Assembly: GCA_958295665.1 (NCBI GenBank)
Contig: OY282560.1
Coordinates: 29,563,992-29,627,991, forward strand
Source: Tipula vernalis
Lineage: Eukaryota; Arthropoda; Insecta; Diptera; Tipulidae
Direction: 5' to 3'
Length of the DNA stretch: 64,000 bases
Of this stretch, positions 60,794 through 64,000 are shown one piece after another. The first letter of the stretch is position 1, and every line of letters starts with the position of its first letter. Both the position numbers and the translations under genes were made by a program. The notes under the pieces are model-generated. The model saw nothing but the letters and a program-made list of their open reading frames with translations. It searched no databases and was not told the DNA's origin.

Positions 60794-60814
60794 TTTAGTA
60801 TTTCGGTCACCAGT
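60794..60814 (+). promoter_or_regulatory. Candidate core promoter of the alkaline phosphatase gene (motif 6 + motif 1-like)
   Basis: TTTAGTATTTC resembles Drosophila core-promoter motif 6 (KTYRGTATWTTT). It is directly followed by CGGTCACCAGT, close to motif 1 (YGGTCACACTR). Another GGGTCACATT lies 10 bp upstream. The pair is 220 bp before the ATG at 61033. A second start-site candidate, an initiator-like TCAGTT, lies near 60955. Confidence 0.4.
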
Positions 60815-61032
60815 GTATTTTAGCAAAAACAAATTTTGTAGAACAGTAAAAAAATAATTTATTTCCCACCACCAGATATCACTCAAAGCTACGGTAATAT
60901 GACGCAAGCGATCAATTTCGTTTTGTATGGTAGTTAACTCTCCTACTTGAAGTTCAGTTTGAATTAATCTGTTTAACTGTGTGCATACACAATATTAAAT
61001 AATAATTTAGTAATTTTAATTAAAAGTGAAAA

Positions 61033-63377
61033 ATGATTGTTTTCAAATTAGTGATGGTTGTGCTTTTATATGTTGAGTGTTACTTTTGTTATACAATTGT
61101 GAATAATCCGTATATTGAACAACTAGAAGAAGAGGATATAGGTAGAGGTTTTTAATTACGGTTAAATTGCTAAAATGCGAAAAGATGTATGTGTAAGATG
61201 GTTTTTGTTTACAAATTTAAGTGACTGCTTCATCTTAAATAAAAGTTTTGCTCTGAGTGACAATGACAACCTCTAAAATTCAGGGAAAATTTAAAGTTAA
61301 CACCGCATATAACTGGTGTTTAAGGTACCGTAAATGGTCTGAATTGAGGTTCGTGCTACTTAAAGCATACCAAATTTTTTAATGAATCGTGACGTCCATT
61401 TAATTACAAGAATGTTTGTAACGAAGTTTACTTAATTGATTATTTGGACGTATGTACTGAACTTAAGTACATACATTGTATAAACAATTCTTAATTTCGT
61501 TGAATAATCTTAACCTTCTAAACTCCTTGAATTTGTTGTTTTGGTTTAGTGAATTATGACACGTCAAATTATCGCATTGTTCTCGTTTTACCGTATTTGA
61601 ACGTTTTTTTTTTTCAAATGTTTACAGAAAGAACCCTTCTGTGAGGTTTTATCATTCTAAGACATTCGTAATGTTATTAAATGGAATTATAACGCTTCGC
61701 AATGTCTCTGCAATATTAAATGAAAACAATCCAATTTTATACCAATTTTAGACAGATATTAAATCTTACCATCGTAGATTTTACTACACTTTCGAATTTT
61801 CACCTTCATTTAACTATATTATGATTTCTTTTTCAGATGATAACGATAATTTTGTATTTGACGAAGCAGACTTGGGAAGATCAGCTGATTACGAAGAAAA
61901 TCCTGATGAAAATCAGTCCAAATTTTGGCAAGCCAATGCCCAACAGACATTGAAACGTCATTTGAAAAGATCAAAAAATGAAAATGTCGCCAAAAATGTA
62001 ATATTTTTCGTCGGTGATGGTATGTCCCTGACAACCCTTACGGCCGCCCGTATTTATTCCGGCCAAATACAAAATCGGTCCGGCGAAGAAATGAGCCTAT
62101 CATTTGAAAAATTCCCCTACATAGGATTATCGAAAACATATTGTCTCGATAAACAGGTAGCCGATTCTGCCTGCTCGGGAACAGCACTTTTTACTGGCGT
62201 AAAAATAAATTATAATTTGATCGGTGTTAATGGTAACGTTAAACTTCATGATTGTGCGGCAGCACAAAATAAACTAAACCATTTAAGTTCGATACTAGAT
62301 TGGGCCCAAAAGGAAGGTAAGGCAACTGGTTTTGTAACAACTGCTGCTGTAACATCTGCAACACCGGCAGCTGCTTATGCTCATGCGGCTCACCGAAAAT
62401 ATGAATCGGACACCAACGTACTAGCCTTTAATAAAGATCCCATTTCATGTCCGGACATTGCTCAACAGCTCGTCCATAATGAGCCTGGTAAAAATTTAAA
62501 TGTTATTTTTGGAGGTGGCCGATCAAGATTTGTGCCCGGATCAAAATCTAAACACCGATCAAATAATAGAAATCTTATTGAAGAATGGCTGAGCATGAAA
62601 AATGGCTCCGGTGTATACGTTAATAATCGCAATAGTCTTAAATCATTAAAACTTGATGGTGTGAAACATGTTCTAGGACTTTTTGCAACATTCAATTTAC
62701 CATATAATTTGGAAACGTCTGATCAATATCCGTCCCTTGCCGAAATGACAGAGACCGCAATCAATATATTAGAAAATATTAAGCAATCAAATGGATATGT
62801 TCTATTAGTAGAAGGGGCCCGAATTGATCATGGCCATCATGGGAATCGGGCACACATCGCTTTAGATGAAACTGTACAATTGTCTGAGACTGTTAATCAA
62901 ACGGTTCAAATGGTTAATACACAAGATACACTAATTGTTGTTACATCGGATCATTCGCATACCATGTCTTTTGCTGGTTATAATCCACGTGGCGGTGATA
63001 TTTTAGGTGTTTCACAATTAAAAAATAAAAATCATTACACATTATTGTCGTATGCCAATGGACCCGGTTACAAAAATAATTTAAATTTAGACAATCTATC
63101 AATTTCTGATATAAGTAAGCAAAATCGTAGGCGGAAAAATAAAAATAAAACTATTTTAAAATTTAATATTTCAGCGGGAAAGGTACAATTTAGATATCCG
63201 GCATTGGTAAAATCTAAAAAAGAAACGCATGGTGGTGATGATGTTGGAGTTTTTGCGCTCGGCCCTTGGTCTCATTTATTTGCGGGAGTTTACGAACAAA
63301 ATGTTATACCACACTTAATTGCGTATGCGGCATGTATTGGCGATGGATTGACCGTATGCTTAAGTAAGGTAAAATAA
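61033..63377 (+). CDS. Alkaline phosphatase, secreted, two exons
   Basis: Zn/Mg-dependent hydrolase of phosphate monoesters outside the cell. Exons 61033-61141 and 61837-63377 (phase-1 GT-AG intron of 695 bp), 549 residues. Exon 1 encodes a signal peptide (MIVFKLVMVVLLYVECYFC) and an acidic linker. Exon 2 carries VGDGM (metal Asp97), the active-site signature VADSACSGT (Ser147), and FGGGRSRF. It also has VEGARIDHGHH (Glu362, Asp367, His371), TSDHSHT (Asp408, His409) and ETHGGDDVGVFALGP (His501). The position that is usually His/Asp before [ST]P in THATP is Ser210 here (VTSATP), so the Mg site may differ. A basic Asn/Lys/Arg-rich stretch lies at about residues 461-478. The protein ends 14 residues after AYAA, without a hydrophobic GPI-anchor tail. 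However, aag|gtaaaat just before the stop could be a splice donor to an unseen tail exon. Confidence 0.94.
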
Positions 63378-64000
63378 TCGATTGCCCTAAAATAATACGA
63401 ATATAAATGGAATGTTTCGAGTTTGTTACCCCTAAATGTATACACAATATAATCACAATATATATTTTTAAATTACCTGTATAAAACGTAAAATTAAGGT
63501 TAGTTCCCAAAATATTTATCAATGTAGTAAGGAAAGACATTTTGTTGTTGTTTTAAATATTTGGTGTATTTTTTTTCCATTTTATTTTGTATAAATAATT
63601 TTTAAAAACTTACACGGACATATTTCTGTATTCTGTAATATTTTTTAATTAATATTTTATTTATTATTACAATTAAATTTTTTTATTTTTTTTTTTTGTT
63701 ATATTTTATTTCTATATTACTATTTAATTTTAAATTTATTATATATAACTAAAACTTTTATAGATAATAGATTTTTATTTTTTTTTTTATTTTGTTTGTA
63801 CCTACTTATTTCCATTTCTTTCTTTATTTTTAAATTAAATTAATATTAAAATGAATATACAAACATTTTCTTTTTTTTTGTTTTTTTTTTTTGTTTTATT
63901 GTGTGGTGTAATAGTAGTAAATTATAAAAAAATAAAAATAAATTGGTATTTAATATTAAAAATTAATATTATAACTAAGAAGAGTTGTAATTATTATAGA
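63378..64000. other. AT-rich 3' flank of the alkaline phosphatase gene
   Basis: Long T and A runs, no gene recognised. No canonical AATAAA is found close to the stop; variants such as AATATA occur near 63400. Confidence 0.5.

Overview
This is AT-rich animal genomic DNA, most probably from a fly (Diptera). The genes have introns, the transposable elements belong to families familiar from flies, and sequences resembling fly core-promoter motifs lie upstream of both host genes. The species cannot be named from the sequence.

Layout. (1) 1-28360 is one uninterrupted tandem satellite with a monomer of about 172 bp (roughly 165 copies). It runs off the left edge and ends abruptly at 28360. It contains higher-order structure: a 4-monomer, 684-bp unit and multi-kilobase duplications inside the array. 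(2) 28361-31960 is a transition zone with a decayed LINE on the minus strand, a palindromic Tc1/mariner remnant and AT-rich DNA. (3) 31970-38328, minus strand, is a complete eight-exon importin-7 gene (moleskin/IPO7 family; spliced CDS 3159 nt, 1052 residues) with a 2.8-kb first intron. (4) About 39.2-59.8 kb is a nest of transposable elements. An I-like LINE ORF1 fragment abuts the 5' end of a LOA/jockey-type LINE (minus). That LINE is interrupted in ORF1 by a very young LTR retrotransposon (plus, 48351-58004). It is also cut off inside its RNase H domain by a decayed Ty3/gypsy element (minus, 39.43-44.75 kb). An 85-bp direct repeat brackets the block. (5) 61033-63377, plus strand, is a two-exon secreted alkaline phosphatase gene (549 residues). 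The window ends in AT-rich sequence.

The two host genes have unrelated jobs: nuclear import, and extracellular phosphomonoester hydrolysis. Nothing links them functionally. The informative parts of the window are the satellite's internal structure and edge, the order of insertions in the nest, and the intact LTR element. The latter has near-identical 1.79-kb LTRs, a 4-bp target duplication and a clear -1 frameshift cassette between gag and pol.

All calls come from reading the sequence. Family names rest on motif recognition, without database searches.
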